Source of the DNA: Mycobacterium sp. AZCC_0083
GTDB lineage: Bacteria > Actinomycetota > Actinomycetes > Mycobacteriales > Mycobacteriaceae
Assembly (NCBI RefSeq): GCF_014202335.1
Contig: NZ_JACHGP010000018.1
Span: 1 to 62,191, forward strand
Length of the DNA: 62,191 bases
Direction of reading: 5' to 3'
The position numbers and the translations under genes were made by a program. Positions 24,826 to 34,087 of the stretch are shown piece by piece. The notes under the pieces are model-generated. The model searched no databases. It saw only the letters and a list, made by a program, of their open reading frames with translations, and was not told the origin of the DNA. Positions within the stretch are counted from its first letter, which is position 1, and the number at the start of each line of letters is the position of its first letter.

Positions 24826-26012
24826 CGTTCGGCGCGCTGGTAGGCCGTCACGACGGCCGCGCCGCCGAGGCCGATGTTGTGCTGCAGCGCGGCGGTGACG
24901 CCGTCGACCTGACGCTTGTCCGCGGTGCCGCGTAGCTGCCAGGTCAGCTCGGCGCACTGCGCCAGCCCCGTCGCGCCCAGCGGGTGGCCCTTGGAGATCA
25001 GACCGCCCGACGGATTGACCACCCAGCGACCGCCGTACGTGGTGTCGCCGTCGTCGATCAGCTTGGGCGCCTCGCCCTCGCCGCACAGGCCAAGCGCTTC
25101 GTACAGAAGGAGCTCGTTGGCCGAGAAGCAGTCGTGCAGCTCGATGACCTGGAAGTCCGCGGGGCCGAGTCCCGACTGGTCGTAAACCTGTTGGGCGGCT
25201 TGCACGTTCATGTCGTAGCCGATGATGTTGGCGGCGCTGCCGTCGAAGGTGCTTGCGAAGTCGGTGGTCATCGCCTGCCCGACGATCTCGACGGCCTGAC
25301 TGGCCAGCCCGTGGTCGTCGACGAACTTCTCGCTGACCACGATCGCCGCACCAGAGCCGTCCGACGTCGGCGAGCACTGCAGCTTGGTCAGCGGATCGGA
25401 GATCATCCTGGCGCCAAGGATGTCCTCAAGCGAGTACTCCTCCTGGAACTGGGCGTACGGGTTGTTCACCGAGTGCTTGTGGTTCTTGTAGCCGATCTTC
25501 GCAAAATGCTCAGCAGTGCTTCCAAATTTCTTCATGTGCTCGCGGCCCGCAGCCCCAAACATCCACGGCGCCACCGGAAACGCGAACTCGTCGATCTCTG
25601 CCAGCGCCTTGACGTGCTTGCCAAGCGGGCTCTCGCGGTCCTCGGCGCCACCGCCCAGTGAGCCCGGCTGCATCTTCTCGAAGCCCAACGCAATCACGCA
25701 GTCGGCAAGCCCGCCCCGAATCGACTGCGCGGCAAGGTACAGCGCCGTGGATCCGGTCGAGCAGTTGTTGTTGACGTTGACGATCGGGATGCCCGTCATG
25801 CCGAGCTCGTAGAGCGCCCGCTGGCCCGAGGTCGAGTCGCCTGAGCAGTACCCGACGTAGCCCTGCTGCACGGCGCCGTACTCGATGCCCGCATCCTCCA
25901 ACGCCTTGGTACCGGACTCCTTGGCCATCTGCGGGTAGTCCCACCCCTCGCGGCGACCCGGCTTCTCGAACTTGGTCATCCCGACGCCGACGACGAAAAC
26001 CTTATTGGGCAT
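24822..26012 (-). CDS. ltp1: Lipid-transfer protein / thiolase-fold Ltp1 (SCP-x type)
   Basis: This encodes 396 residues of the SCP-x thiolase subfamily. It begins KVFVVGVGMTKFEKPGRREG, has VNNNCSTGSTAL with the nucleophile Cys near residue 82, LGFEKMQPGS, VIELHDCFSANELLLYEALG near 300 and NPSGGLISKGHPLGATGLAQ near 345. These marks match Ltp1 (Rv2790c type). Such proteins act in beta-oxidation or retro-Claisen steps of sterol and fatty acid side chains. The stop codon overlaps that of the convergent FadD gene through a shared CTAG. The adjacency to a ligase is consistent with lipid catabolism, but separate transcription is expected. Confidence 0.88.
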   Translation of the reverse strand: MPNKVFVVGVGMTKFEKPGRREGWDYPQMAKESGTKALEDAGIEYGAVQQGYVGYCSGDSTSGQRALYELGMTGIPIVNVNNNCSTGSTALYLAAQSIRGGLADCVIALGFEKMQPGSLGGGAEDRESPLGKHVKALAEIDEFAFPVAPWMFGAAGREHMKKFGSTAEHFAKIGYKNHKHSVNNPYAQFQEEYSLEDILGARMISDPLTKLQCSPTSDGSGAAIVVSEKFVDDHGLASQAVEIVGQAMTTDFASTFDGSAANIIGYDMNVQAAQQVYDQSGLGPADFQVIELHDCFSANELLLYEALGLCGEGEAPKLIDDGDTTYGGRWVVNPSGGLISKGHPLGATGLAQCAELTWQLRGTADKRQVDGVTAALQHNIGLGGAAVVTAYQRAER

Positions 26013-26090
26013 TGGCTGGTGGTCCCTTCGCTACGCTGCGGTTTCCTCGAACATAGCGCGCGCCTGACACCCGTCAACAACGGGACCCGA

Positions 26091-27908
26091 TCAGCTGTAG
26101 TTCAACCACCAGTCGTGCAAGCCGGCCATGTCGGTGCTCTGCACGTCGGCCAGCATGAGCTCGTCGTACTGCGTCCACAGGACGTCGGCATTGCCCTGGT
26201 AGGTGCCGCACGCCACCTGGCCAGCGACCTCGTCGGGTTTGGCCTTGAAGTTCCAGTCGATCGGCGAATCGGCGTCCGCACCCGGGCAGCGCAGCACCTC
26301 CTCGTTCTCCTGCATCGACTCGTTGAAGTGCAGGGTCAACTGGTCCTTGTCGGCGAAGATCGAGTATCGCGCCGCCTCCGGACCTCCTGGCTGGACGGAC
26401 TTCTTACAGTCGATGGTCGCCAGCGCTCCCGGCGAGGGCGGGCTGGCCGCCTCGCACACGCTGGTCGGATAGCCGTCCGGGATGAGCGCCATCAGCTTGG
26501 CCTGGAACGAGCCCGGGTCCTCCGTCGGCGTTGGCTCGGTGGTGGTCCTCGTCCGCGTGGTCGTCGAGCGCTCTGGGGTCTTCGAGGTGGACGCGGTGGG
26601 CATCGTCGGACCCGCCTTCTTGTCGTCGGACTTGACGAGGAAGAAGACGACGATCGCGGCAAGGGTAAGCACGAGAACGCCGACGAGTGCGCCGATCGCG
26701 ATCAACGGCCCCTTGCTGCCACCCTTCGGCTTCTGGCCTGGCGGAGTCCCGCCGGGCGGCGGGGGCGGGGGCCACGAAGAAACGCCAGGGGGACCGGTCG
26801 GCGGCGCGGGAGGCGCGGTGAACCCGTACTGCTGGGGCGGCGGTGGGGTCGCCGCGAACGATGCCGGGGTGGCGCCATACGGAATCGGTGGCGGGTAACC
26901 CGGCGTCGGGGTCGCGCCGAACGGCGGCGGCGGTGGCATCCCAGGAGGCGGGGTGGCACCAAACGGCGGTGGGGTGGGCGGGTGCGCGGCCATGGTGGCC
27001 GCCGAGCCCATCGCCATCCCCGGCATCGTGGCCGCCGCGCCGCGCTGCAGGATGGTCTCGGCCTGATCCTGGTCGCGGGCGGTCAACGCATCGGTGGCCG
27101 ACATCGCCAGATCGCCTGCGGAGGCGAAGCGATCGTCGGGCTTCTTGGCCATGCCCCTGGCGACCACCTGGTCGAAGGCGGCGGGGATACCGGGACGCTC
27201 GACGCTCGGGCGCGGGATGTCATTCATCAGATGTGCGGTGATGACCATGCTGACGCTGTCGCCGACGAAGGGCTGCGACCCCGTCAGGCACTCGTGCAGC
27301 ACGCACGCGAGCGCGTAGATGTCGGCGCGGTAGGTGACCTCGCCGGCGGTGAACCGCTCCGGCGCCATGTAGGCGTAGGTGCCCACCGCCGTGCCCAGCT
27401 CGGTCAGCTTCTCGTCACTGGCCGCGTTGGCGATGCCGAAGTCCACCAGATACGCGAAGTCGTCGCGATTGACCAGGACGTTCTCGGGTTTGACGTCGCG
27501 GTGCATGACGCCGCCCTCGTGCGCCGCGTCCAGAGCGGACGCGATCTGGCGCACGATGGCCACCGCCCGCGCCGGCGTCATCGGCCCGAAGTTCTTCAGG
27601 ATCTTGCGCAGGTCGGAGCCGTTGATCATGCGCATGTCGACGTACAGCACGCCGTCGATCTCGCCGTAATCGTGGATCGGCACGACGTGCGGCTCCTGTA
27701 GACGTCCGGCCGAATGCGCTTCGCGTTGCAGCCGTTTGCGGAACACCGGGTCGTGGGACATGCTTTCTGGCAGCAGCTTCAACGCGACGACGCGGTCCTT
27801 GACGGTGTCCTCGGCCTCGTAGACCTCGCCCATCCCGCCCTTGCCGATCAGCCGCAGCAGACGGTAAGGCCCGAACTGGGTGCCCTCCCGCGACGTCGGC
27901 CCGCTCAT
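26091..27908 (-). CDS. pknH: Transmembrane Ser/Thr protein kinase PknH
   Basis: This encodes 605 residues. The kinase domain (about 15-275) has the glycine loop GKGGMGEVY, Lys44 in VVALKLL, HRDVKPEN and DFGIANA. A proline-rich linker (about 300-395) rich in PPPFGATP follows, then one membrane segment (about 403-425) and an extracellular domain to residue 605 with four Cys at about 485, 501, 541 and 567, the arrangement of the PknH sensor with two disulfides. In M. tuberculosis PknH phosphorylates EmbR; the EmbR-like gene lies 57 bp upstream on the same strand. The sensor probably binds an unknown extracellular ligand. Confidence 0.92.
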   Translation of the reverse strand: MSGPTSREGTQFGPYRLLRLIGKGGMGEVYEAEDTVKDRVVALKLLPESMSHDPVFRKRLQREAHSAGRLQEPHVVPIHDYGEIDGVLYVDMRMINGSDLRKILKNFGPMTPARAVAIVRQIASALDAAHEGGVMHRDVKPENVLVNRDDFAYLVDFGIANAASDEKLTELGTAVGTYAYMAPERFTAGEVTYRADIYALACVLHECLTGSQPFVGDSVSMVITAHLMNDIPRPSVERPGIPAAFDQVVARGMAKKPDDRFASAGDLAMSATDALTARDQDQAETILQRGAAATMPGMAMGSAATMAAHPPTPPPFGATPPPGMPPPPPFGATPTPGYPPPIPYGATPASFAATPPPPQQYGFTAPPAPPTGPPGVSSWPPPPPPGGTPPGQKPKGGSKGPLIAIGALVGVLVLTLAAIVVFFLVKSDDKKAGPTMPTASTSKTPERSTTTRTRTTTEPTPTEDPGSFQAKLMALIPDGYPTSVCEAASPPSPGALATIDCKKSVQPGGPEAARYSIFADKDQLTLHFNESMQENEEVLRCPGADADSPIDWNFKAKPDEVAGQVACGTYQGNADVLWTQYDELMLADVQSTDMAGLHDWWLNYS

Positions 27909-27965
27909 GTGCCGTCTCCTCGAACCACCACGCGTTTCCCCCCTGGGTGTCGTGCCAGCTAAACC

Positions 27966-29147
27966 CTAATGCGTAGCGGTGGGCATGACGTCGGAACCAC
28001 CCGGCGGCGACGGGGGCTGGCCGATCTCGAAGACGAATTCGTGGTCGCAGATGCGGACGCGATCCCCGTGCTCGAGGGTCGCGGTGCCGCGTATCCGCTG
28101 GCCACCGACGTCCACCCCGTTCGCCGAACGCAGGTCGGTGATCACATAGCTGGTGCCGGTGTCGATGATGACGGCGTGGTAGCGGCTGACGCTGGCGTCG
28201 TCGAGGACGACGTCGTTGTCGGACAGCCGCCCGATTCGGGTCGCCGCCGCGACCAGCGGATGAATGCTTCCCCTGGCGGGCCCCTCGATGGCGCGCAGAC
28301 TGGCCGTCGCGGTTTGGGTGCCGACTGCGGTGCGCAGGTCGATGCTGCTGCTCTTGTGCACGGCCGTGGTCTGGGCGGCCTTCCTGACGTTGAGCGGCTC
28401 CTGCCGAAGGATTCGCCCGTGCAGAGCCCGCACCGACGGTCCAGGATCGATGCCCAGGTCGTCGGCCAGGGTCGACTTGAGCCGCTGGTAGGCGTCCAGC
28501 GCATCGGACTGGCGCTCGGACAGGTAGTAAGCGGTGATCAGCTGTGTCCACAACGGCTCGCGGTACGGGTGTTCGGCGACCAGTCCCTCCAGCTCGCCGA
28601 TGACGGAATAGCCGCGGTTGCACGCGATCTCGGCCTCCGCGCGGGCGGTGTATGCCACGACCTTGTCGTCGATGAGCGCGGTGGCGAAGGGGTCGACGAA
28701 CTCGAAGTCGCGGAGGTCGTCGAGGACGGGACCGCGCCATTCGGCCAGGGCGCTCTGCAGGTGCCTGCTGGCCTGCTCGAACTGGCCCGCCGCGGCCGCC
28801 TGCACGCCCGCGGTCTTGTGTGCGACGAAACGGCCGATGTCGCACTGTGCGTCGGCGACCGACAGCCGGTAGCCAGGGGGTGCGCTGGCCAGGACCGACT
28901 TCGGGTCGAGCCCTGCGCCTGCCACCAACCGGCGAAGGTTGGAGACATACGAGTGCAGGCTGGCCTTGGGCTCCGGCGGCGGAAATTGCTCCCAGGCTGC
29001 GGTGACCAGTGAGTCGCTGCTCACCGGCCGGTTGCGGCTCATCACCAGCATTGCCAGCACGGCCCGTTGCTTGGGCGTGCCCAACGGCAGTGGTGCGCCG
29101 TCGACGCGCATCTGCAACGGCCCGAGAACGCCGAAGTCGAGATTCAT
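27966..29147 (-). CDS. embR: EmbR-like regulator (winged helix, BTAD, FHA)
   Basis: This encodes 393 residues: an OmpR-type winged helix (about 1-95, LGTPKQRAVLAMLVMSRNRP), a bacterial transcriptional activation domain (about 100-250, with YREPLWTQLITAYYLSERQS), and a C-terminal FHA domain with IGRLSDNDVVLDDASVSRYH and SANGVDVGG for phosphothreonine binding. This is the EmbR architecture. In M. tuberculosis EmbR is phosphorylated by PknH and activates the embCAB arabinosyltransferase genes; the same adjacency is seen here. It begins 90 bp from the divergent KstR-box-preceded reductase gene. Confidence 0.92.
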   Translation of the reverse strand: MNLDFGVLGPLQMRVDGAPLPLGTPKQRAVLAMLVMSRNRPVSSDSLVTAAWEQFPPPEPKASLHSYVSNLRRLVAGAGLDPKSVLASAPPGYRLSVADAQCDIGRFVAHKTAGVQAAAAGQFEQASRHLQSALAEWRGPVLDDLRDFEFVDPFATALIDDKVVAYTARAEAEIACNRGYSVIGELEGLVAEHPYREPLWTQLITAYYLSERQSDALDAYQRLKSTLADDLGIDPGPSVRALHGRILRQEPLNVRKAAQTTAVHKSSSIDLRTAVGTQTATASLRAIEGPARGSIHPLVAAATRIGRLSDNDVVLDDASVSRYHAVIIDTGTSYVITDLRSANGVDVGGQRIRGTATLEHGDRVRICDHEFVFEIGQPPSPPGGSDVMPTATH

Positions 29148-29194
29148 CACCGCTGATTGTGCCGCCTGCGGTGGATGCGTGGTGTAGATCTGAA

Positions 29195-29208
29195 TAGAAC
29201 GTGTTCTA
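29195..29208. promoter_or_regulatory. KstR operator
   Basis: TAGAACGTGTTCTA fits the TnnAACnnGTTnnA consensus of KstR, the TetR-family repressor of cholesterol catabolism in mycobacteria. It lies 29 bp upstream of the reductase ATG at 29238 and 47 bp upstream of the divergent embR start, so it could affect both. The match to the consensus is complete. Confidence 0.72.
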
Positions 29209-29237
29209 GTTTTGAACCCCTTGGAAGGGACTTCGAC

Positions 29238-30287
29238 ATGGTGTTGCGGGTCGTGCAGTGGGCTACGGGCGGGGTCGGCGTCGCCGCGATCAAGGGTGTG
29301 CTCGAGCACCCCGAGCTCGAGCTGGTCGGCTGTTGGGTGCACTCGGAAGCCAAGAGCGGCAAGGACGTCGGCGAGATCATCGGTGTCGACCCCCTCGGCG
29401 TCACCGCCACCAACGACGTCGGTGCGATCCTCGCGTTGGACGCCGACGCAGTGATCTACGCGCCACTGATGCCCAACCCCGACGAGGTGGCCGCGCTGTT
29501 GAAATCCGGCAAGAACGTCGTGACCCCCGTCGGGTGGTTCTACCCCGGCGAGAAGGAAGGCGCACCGCTCCGCGAGGCCGCCCTGGAAGGCGACGTCACG
29601 TTGCACGGCACCGGCATCGCACCCGGTGGCATCAGCGACAAGTTCCCGCTGATGATGTCGATCATGTCCACCGGCCTGACATTCGTTCGGGCCGAGGAGT
29701 TCTCCGACCTGCGCACCTACGAAGCACCCGACGTGCTGCGGTACGTGATGGGTTTCGGCGACACCCCGGAGAAGGCGCTGACCGGCCCGATGCAGAAGCT
29801 GCTCGACGGCGGCTTCATTCAGTCGGTGAAGATGATCGTCGACAAGGCGGGTTTCAACATCGACCCGAAGATCCGCGCGCGGCAGGAGATCGCGGTGGCG
29901 ACCGCGCCGATCGACTCGCCGATGGGCGCCATCGAGCCGGGTCAGGTCGCGGCCAGGAAGTTCCATTGGGAGGCACTGGTCGGCGACGAGGTCGTCGTCC
30001 GGGTCACCGTGAACTGGTTCATGGGGGAGGAGAACCTCGATCCCGCATGGAATTTCGGTCCCGCGGGGCAGCGCTACGAGATCGAGGTGAAGGGCAATCC
30101 CGATATCACCGTGAGCTTCAAGGGCTTCCAATCCGAATTCGGTGACGAGCCACCCGAGTCCGGCATCGTCGCGACCGCGGCACACTGCGTGAACTCGGTC
30201 CCCGCGGTGTGCGCGGCCGAACCTGGCATCGTCACCTATCTGGACCTACCGCTCATCAGTGGCAAGGCGGCGCCGCACCTGCGCTAG
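29238..30287 (+). CDS. Dihydrodipicolinate-reductase-like (DapB N-terminal) oxidoreductase
   Basis: This encodes 349 residues. The Rossmann region begins VLRVVQWATGGVGVAAIKGVL, followed by WVHSEAKSGKDVGEI, LDADAVIYAP and NVVTPVGWFYPGE, as in the DapB-like NAD(P)-dependent family widespread in mycobacteria. A dihydrodipicolinate or amine dehydrogenase activity has been suggested for relatives, but not shown here; the C-terminal half has no DapB catalytic signature. The start ATG follows GGAAGGGA with good spacing. A full-consensus KstR box lies 29 bp upstream, so the gene likely belongs to the sterol regulon. Confidence 0.85.
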   Translation: MVLRVVQWATGGVGVAAIKGVLEHPELELVGCWVHSEAKSGKDVGEIIGVDPLGVTATNDVGAILALDADAVIYAPLMPNPDEVAALLKSGKNVVTPVGWFYPGEKEGAPLREAALEGDVTLHGTGIAPGGISDKFPLMMSIMSTGLTFVRAEEFSDLRTYEAPDVLRYVMGFGDTPEKALTGPMQKLLDGGFIQSVKMIVDKAGFNIDPKIRARQEIAVATAPIDSPMGAIEPGQVAARKFHWEALVGDEVVVRVTVNWFMGEENLDPAWNFGPAGQRYEIEVKGNPDITVSFKGFQSEFGDEPPESGIVATAAHCVNSVPAVCAAEPGIVTYLDLPLISGKAAPHLR

Positions 30288-30308
30288 GTCATTGCTCGGC
30301 CGATAACG

Positions 30309-31352
30309 CTATGGCTGGACGAGGATCCGGATCGGGTCGCCGTCGGCCTTGTCCAGCTTCTCGATGCCAGCCGCGACGTCCTCGAGGGGCACCACGGCGC
30401 TGATCGAGTGCGACAGGTCCAGACGTCCGAGGGATACCAGCTGCGCCAGTGTGCCGATGTCGGCGTTCTGGTAGCCGAGGTGGCCAAGCACCTGCCGCTT
30501 GAACAGGTTGAAGATCGAGGTCGGCCCGATCGTGGGGGCGTCGGCGCTCATCCCGACGCCGACCAGCCGGCCACCTACCGTCAGGCTGTTCAGCGCCTGC
30601 TCGAACGTCGACTTCAGCCCCACGGCGTCGAACGCGACGTCGAGGTTGCGGCCACCGGTGGCCTCGGCGATCTTGGTGGCCAGGTCGGGGTCGCGAGCGT
30701 CGAACGCGTAGTCGGCTCCGACGGCGAGGGCCCGGTCCAGAATGGCGGGCTTGATGTCGACGGCGACGATCGGCGCGGCGCCGACCAGGCGGGCCAACTG
30801 GATCATGTGGGTGCCGAGGCCGCCAACACCCCACACCCCGACGGACTCGCCGATCCCGACGTTGGCCGTCCGCACGACGGCGCCGTATGGGGTGGACACC
30901 GCGTCGGCCAAGATGGCGGCCTGCTCCAGCGGCACGTTGTCGGGAATCCTGGTGAGGCCGAAGGCTTGTGCCACGGTGTACTCCGCCCAGGCGCCGTCGT
31001 AGGCGAACGCCATCAACCGGATCCGCAGGCAGTTCGAGACGTCGCCGCGACGGCAGTTCACGCACTCAAGGCACGGCCGGCCTGCGGCGACCACCACCCG
31101 ATCGCCCTCGGCCCATCCGGTCACCCCGGGTCCGAGCTTGGCGACGGTGCCCGACGCCTCGTGGCCCTGCGTCACCACCGGCAGCTGCGACGGGAACGTG
31201 CCATTGATCAGGCTCAGGTCGGAGTGACAGATCCCGCAGAACGCGACCTTGACCAGGACCTCGCCGGGACCGGGCTCCGGGATCGGAACGTCCTCCACCG
31301 CAATGGTCTTGGTATCGGCGTAGAACCGCTGCGCCCTCATCGTGTCGGCCAT
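30309..31352 (-). CDS. Zinc-dependent alcohol dehydrogenase
   Basis: This encodes 347 residues of the medium-chain dehydrogenase family. Catalytic zinc ligands are in FCGICHSDLS near residue 39 and QGHEASGTV near 63; the structural zinc is held by CLECVNCRRGDVSNC near 95-109. The cofactor motif is VGVWGVGGLGTHMIQLARLV near 170, with a VDIK acidic-type end suggesting NAD preference. It oxidises a primary or secondary alcohol in the cytoplasm. The ribosome site AAAGGAG is well placed. It is followed on the same strand by no close partner and is convergent with the DapB-like gene. Confidence 0.92.
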   Translation of the reverse strand: MADTMRAQRFYADTKTIAVEDVPIPEPGPGEVLVKVAFCGICHSDLSLINGTFPSQLPVVTQGHEASGTVAKLGPGVTGWAEGDRVVVAAGRPCLECVNCRRGDVSNCLRIRLMAFAYDGAWAEYTVAQAFGLTRIPDNVPLEQAAILADAVSTPYGAVVRTANVGIGESVGVWGVGGLGTHMIQLARLVGAAPIVAVDIKPAILDRALAVGADYAFDARDPDLATKIAEATGGRNLDVAFDAVGLKSTFEQALNSLTVGGRLVGVGMSADAPTIGPTSIFNLFKRQVLGHLGYQNADIGTLAQLVSLGRLDLSHSISAVVPLEDVAAGIEKLDKADGDPIRILVQP

Positions 31353-31361
31353 GACGCTCCT

Positions 31362-32093
31362 TTAGGGAATTCGATAGAACGGGTTGGGTAGCAGATAGGT
31401 CCGCTCGGCGAAACCTCCCTCGAGATCCGAGGGTTGATCACCGACGTTCGCGATGATGGTGTAGCCCTGTTCCTCGATGTCGGCCCGCTGCGGAGCCTTG
31501 AAATCCGCCGCCGAGGCGAAGTGCGCGCCAACGGGCTCCATGATCAGCCGGGTGTATCCCGTGTAGCCGACTTCTGCCAGGTTGCGCTCGGTGGCCGCAC
31601 GCTGGGACTCGTCGCGGCCAGTGATGAAGAAGATGGCCGCGCCGCGGTCGCGGGCCGCAGTGAAGACGTCCATCGTCGGCTCGATGACGGATGACCGGGC
31701 GGTCAGGTCCCAGGCCCGCCAACCGCACGGCCCCCTTGGCAGGTCGATGCACGGCCCGTCGATGACCCGGCCGAAGTCGTTGGCCTCGATGACTTCCCAA
31801 TTGGAGAGCGCGGTCTCGTCGATGTCGAACACCACCGCGGGTCGGTCTTCCCGCGGCGCCTCCTCGTCGACCCACGCGACCGCGGGTGCCGCAGCAATTT
31901 GGAGATCGGTCAGATAGGCGCCGCTGTCGTAGTACTGGGTGGCGTCGGTCTTGAGGTCGCCGATGTTGGCGGGCTGGACCGGTGTAGGGACGATCGGCGC
32001 GGGCGGCGCGGGTGGTTGCGCGCCGGCCGGCGCGGCGCCTGCGACGAGCAGGACCACGGCTGCGGCCGATGCGAGCGCGCGACGACCGGACAT
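31362..32093 (-). CDS. Secreted HAD-superfamily acid phosphatase (class B type)
   Basis: This encodes 243 residues with a signal peptide (AAAVVLLVAGAAPAGA, cleavage near residue 25) and an N-terminal proline-rich stretch. The HAD nucleophile motif is VVFDIDETALSNW near residue 87, the second motif is FFITGRDES near 150, and NVGDQPSDLEGG near 217 gives the acidic pair. The family dephosphorylates small phosphate esters outside the membrane. It lies 10 bp before the mycolyltransferase gene's 3' end on the same strand, so the two may be co-transcribed. Confidence 0.88.
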   Translation of the reverse strand: MSGRRALASAAAVVLLVAGAAPAGAQPPAPPAPIVPTPVQPANIGDLKTDATQYYDSGAYLTDLQIAAAPAVAWVDEEAPREDRPAVVFDIDETALSNWEVIEANDFGRVIDGPCIDLPRGPCGWRAWDLTARSSVIEPTMDVFTAARDRGAAIFFITGRDESQRAATERNLAEVGYTGYTRLIMEPVGAHFASAADFKAPQRADIEEQGYTIIANVGDQPSDLEGGFAERTYLLPNPFYRIP

Positions 32094-32102
32094 GCGACGA
32101 CC

Positions 32103-33059
32103 CTACGTTTTGGCTCCGAGCGCCCGCTGCAGGTCCGGTTTCATCTGTTGCAACTGCGAGCCCCAGTACGCCCAATCGTGAGTGCCCGAGGGCGGGAAGT
32201 TGAACACGCCGTTGGTGCCGCCCGCGGCGACGTACTGGTCGCGGAACGCCGTGTTGCTCTGCAGCGTCGAGGTTTCCAGGAAGCCGCTGCCCTTGGCGCC
32301 GAGATCACCTGGCGTGCCGTCACCGCAGTACACCCAGATGCGGGTCCCGTTCGCGACCAGTAGGGGGATCTGCAGCGTCGGGTCGTTGCGCGCCCATGCG
32401 GGGTCGCTCGACGGGCCCCACATGTCCGAGGACTTGAAGCCGCCCCCGTCGTTCATCGCGATGCCGACCAACCGCGGCCACCAGCCCTGCGACAGATTCA
32501 CGAACCCCGAGAGCGAGCCCGCGTAGATGAACCGGTCGGGGTGATACGCCCCGTAGATCAGGGCGGGCGCGCCACCCATCGACAGGCCGACCACCGCGTT
32601 GCCGCTCTGCGAGACGTTCTTGTTCTCCGCCAGCCACGCGGGCAGTTCCGCGGTGAGGAAGGTTTCCCACTTGTAGGTCTGGGTGGTGCCGTTGCCGACG
32701 GCGGGTTGATACCAGTCGGTGTAGAAACTCGACTCGCCGCCGACCGGCATCACCAACGACAGTCCCGATTGGTAGTACCACTCGAACGCCGCGGTGTTGA
32801 TGTCCCAGCCGTTGAAGTCGTCCTGCGCCCGCAGGCCGTCGAGCAGGTAGACCGCGTGCTTGCCGCCGCCCTGAAACTCGACCTTGATGTCGCGTCCCAT
32901 CGCCGCCGAGGGCACCTGCAGGTACTCGATCGGCAAGCCCTCGCGGGAGAACGCCGACGCTGACGCCGCACCGCCAAGGAACCCGATCACCGTGGGCAGC
33001 AGCACCGCGATCGCGGTTGCTCCCAGCGTCCTGCGCAACACGTCGGCGAGCTTCGGCAC
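32103..33059 (-). CDS. Antigen-85-type mycolyltransferase / esterase
   Basis: This encodes 318 residues with a signal peptide (AIAVLLPTVIGFLGGAASASA). The mature start FSREGLPIEYLQVPSAAMGRDIKV is characteristic of antigen 85. The nucleophile elbow is GLSMGGAPALIYG near residue 157, and the His is in GTHDWAYWG near 297. Such proteins transfer mycolate to trehalose or arabinogalactan in the cell envelope and bind fibronectin. GTG 33059 follows AGGAGG on the minus strand. Which Ag85 paralogue (A, B, C or a related esterase) it is cannot be decided from this stretch, so I leave the symbol empty. Confidence 0.9.
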   Translation of the reverse strand: MPKLADVLRRTLGATAIAVLLPTVIGFLGGAASASAFSREGLPIEYLQVPSAAMGRDIKVEFQGGGKHAVYLLDGLRAQDDFNGWDINTAAFEWYYQSGLSLVMPVGGESSFYTDWYQPAVGNGTTQTYKWETFLTAELPAWLAENKNVSQSGNAVVGLSMGGAPALIYGAYHPDRFIYAGSLSGFVNLSQGWWPRLVGIAMNDGGGFKSSDMWGPSSDPAWARNDPTLQIPLLVANGTRIWVYCGDGTPGDLGAKGSGFLETSTLQSNTAFRDQYVAAGGTNGVFNFPPSGTHDWAYWGSQLQQMKPDLQRALGAKT

Positions 33060-33232
33060 ACCATCCTCCTGATCGACCCGGGCGTTCGACGACGGAAGCG
33101 TTTGCTATGGCGGCCCAAACCGCTTCTGGGCATGCAGAATTCACGCGCCGCCGCTGCAGAGCCTAGGAGAAACTTCGTTCATTAGCCAGTCGAAGTTTCT
33201 GTGGTTTGCCTCACCTGGCACACTCGTTTCCC

Positions 33233-34087
33233 GTGACGACGCGCGGACTGGTGCTGGCCGGTGGTGGACTTGCTGGCATCGCATGGGAGACGGGCATTCT
33301 GTGTGGCATCGCCGACGAGGCTCCTGACGCGGCGCAGGCGTTGCTCGCCTCCGACGTGCTGCTCGGCTCGTCGGCGGGTTCGACGGTTGCGGCTCAGCTC
33401 GGTAGCGGTGTAGGCCTCGACGAGCTCTTCGCGCGTCAGGTCGCCGAGGAGTCGCACGAGATCGACCCGGACGTCGACGTCGAGGACATCGCCGCATTGT
33501 TCGTCACCGCGATGATGACGCCGGGCGCCACCACGGAACAGAAACTGCAACGCATCGGCTCCATCGCACTGGCCACCGATACCGTCGCCGAGCGAGTTCG
33601 TCGCACCGTCATCGCGCACCGGCTGCCGTCGCACGACTGGCCCAAGAGGGTGCTGCGCGTGACGGCCATCGACGCCGTCACCGGAGAGCTGGTCGTCCTC
33701 GACGGCGCCTCGGGGGTGTCCCTCGTCGATGCGGTCGCCGCCAGTTGCGCGGTGCCGGGTGTGTGGCCACCGGTGACGATCGGCGACCGCCGCTTCATCG
33801 ACGGCGCGGTGGGCAGCTCGGTGAATCTGGTGGCGGCCGGTGACTGCGACGACCTCGTCGTCCTGGTGCCGCAGGGCGAGAACTCGCCGTCACCGTTCGG
33901 CGGCGGTCCCGGCGCGGAGATCGCGGACTTCCCCGGGGAGACGCTGACGGTGTTCGCCGACGACGCGTCGCTCGCCGCCTTCGGTCTCAATCCGCTCGAC
34001 CCGGCATGCCGGATCCCGTCGGCCATCGCCGGACGCGAGCAGGGGCGCCGCGAGGCCAGCCGCGTCGCTCGGTTCCTAACGGCTTGA
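33233..34087 (+). CDS. Patatin-like phospholipase (Rv1062-like)
   Basis: This encodes about 284 residues. LVLAGGGLAGIAWETGILCGI begins the protein with the oxyanion glycines, GSSAGSTVAAQ is the nucleophile elbow near residue 45, and RFIDGAVGSSVNL holds the catalytic Asp near 190. The gene starts the stretch whose order matches Rv1062 onward, from memory. It overlaps convergently by 12 nt with the next patatin. The GTG at 33233 follows no clear ribosome site, so a leaderless message is possible. The substrate is unknown; the phrase SCAVPGVWPPVTI is shared with the patatin at 3750. Confidence 0.88.
   Translation: MTTRGLVLAGGGLAGIAWETGILCGIADEAPDAAQALLASDVLLGSSAGSTVAAQLGSGVGLDELFARQVAEESHEIDPDVDVEDIAALFVTAMMTPGATTEQKLQRIGSIALATDTVAERVRRTVIAHRLPSHDWPKRVLRVTAIDAVTGELVVLDGASGVSLVDAVAASCAVPGVWPPVTIGDRRFIDGAVGSSVNLVAAGDCDDLVVLVPQGENSPSPFGGGPGAEIADFPGETLTVFADDASLAAFGLNPLDPACRIPSAIAGREQGRREASRVARFLTA

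Noticed and set aside
26019..27701. A 560-codon plus-strand frame opposite pknH
   Set aside because: It is Arg/Gly-rich and mirrors the proline-rich linker; the kinase is real.
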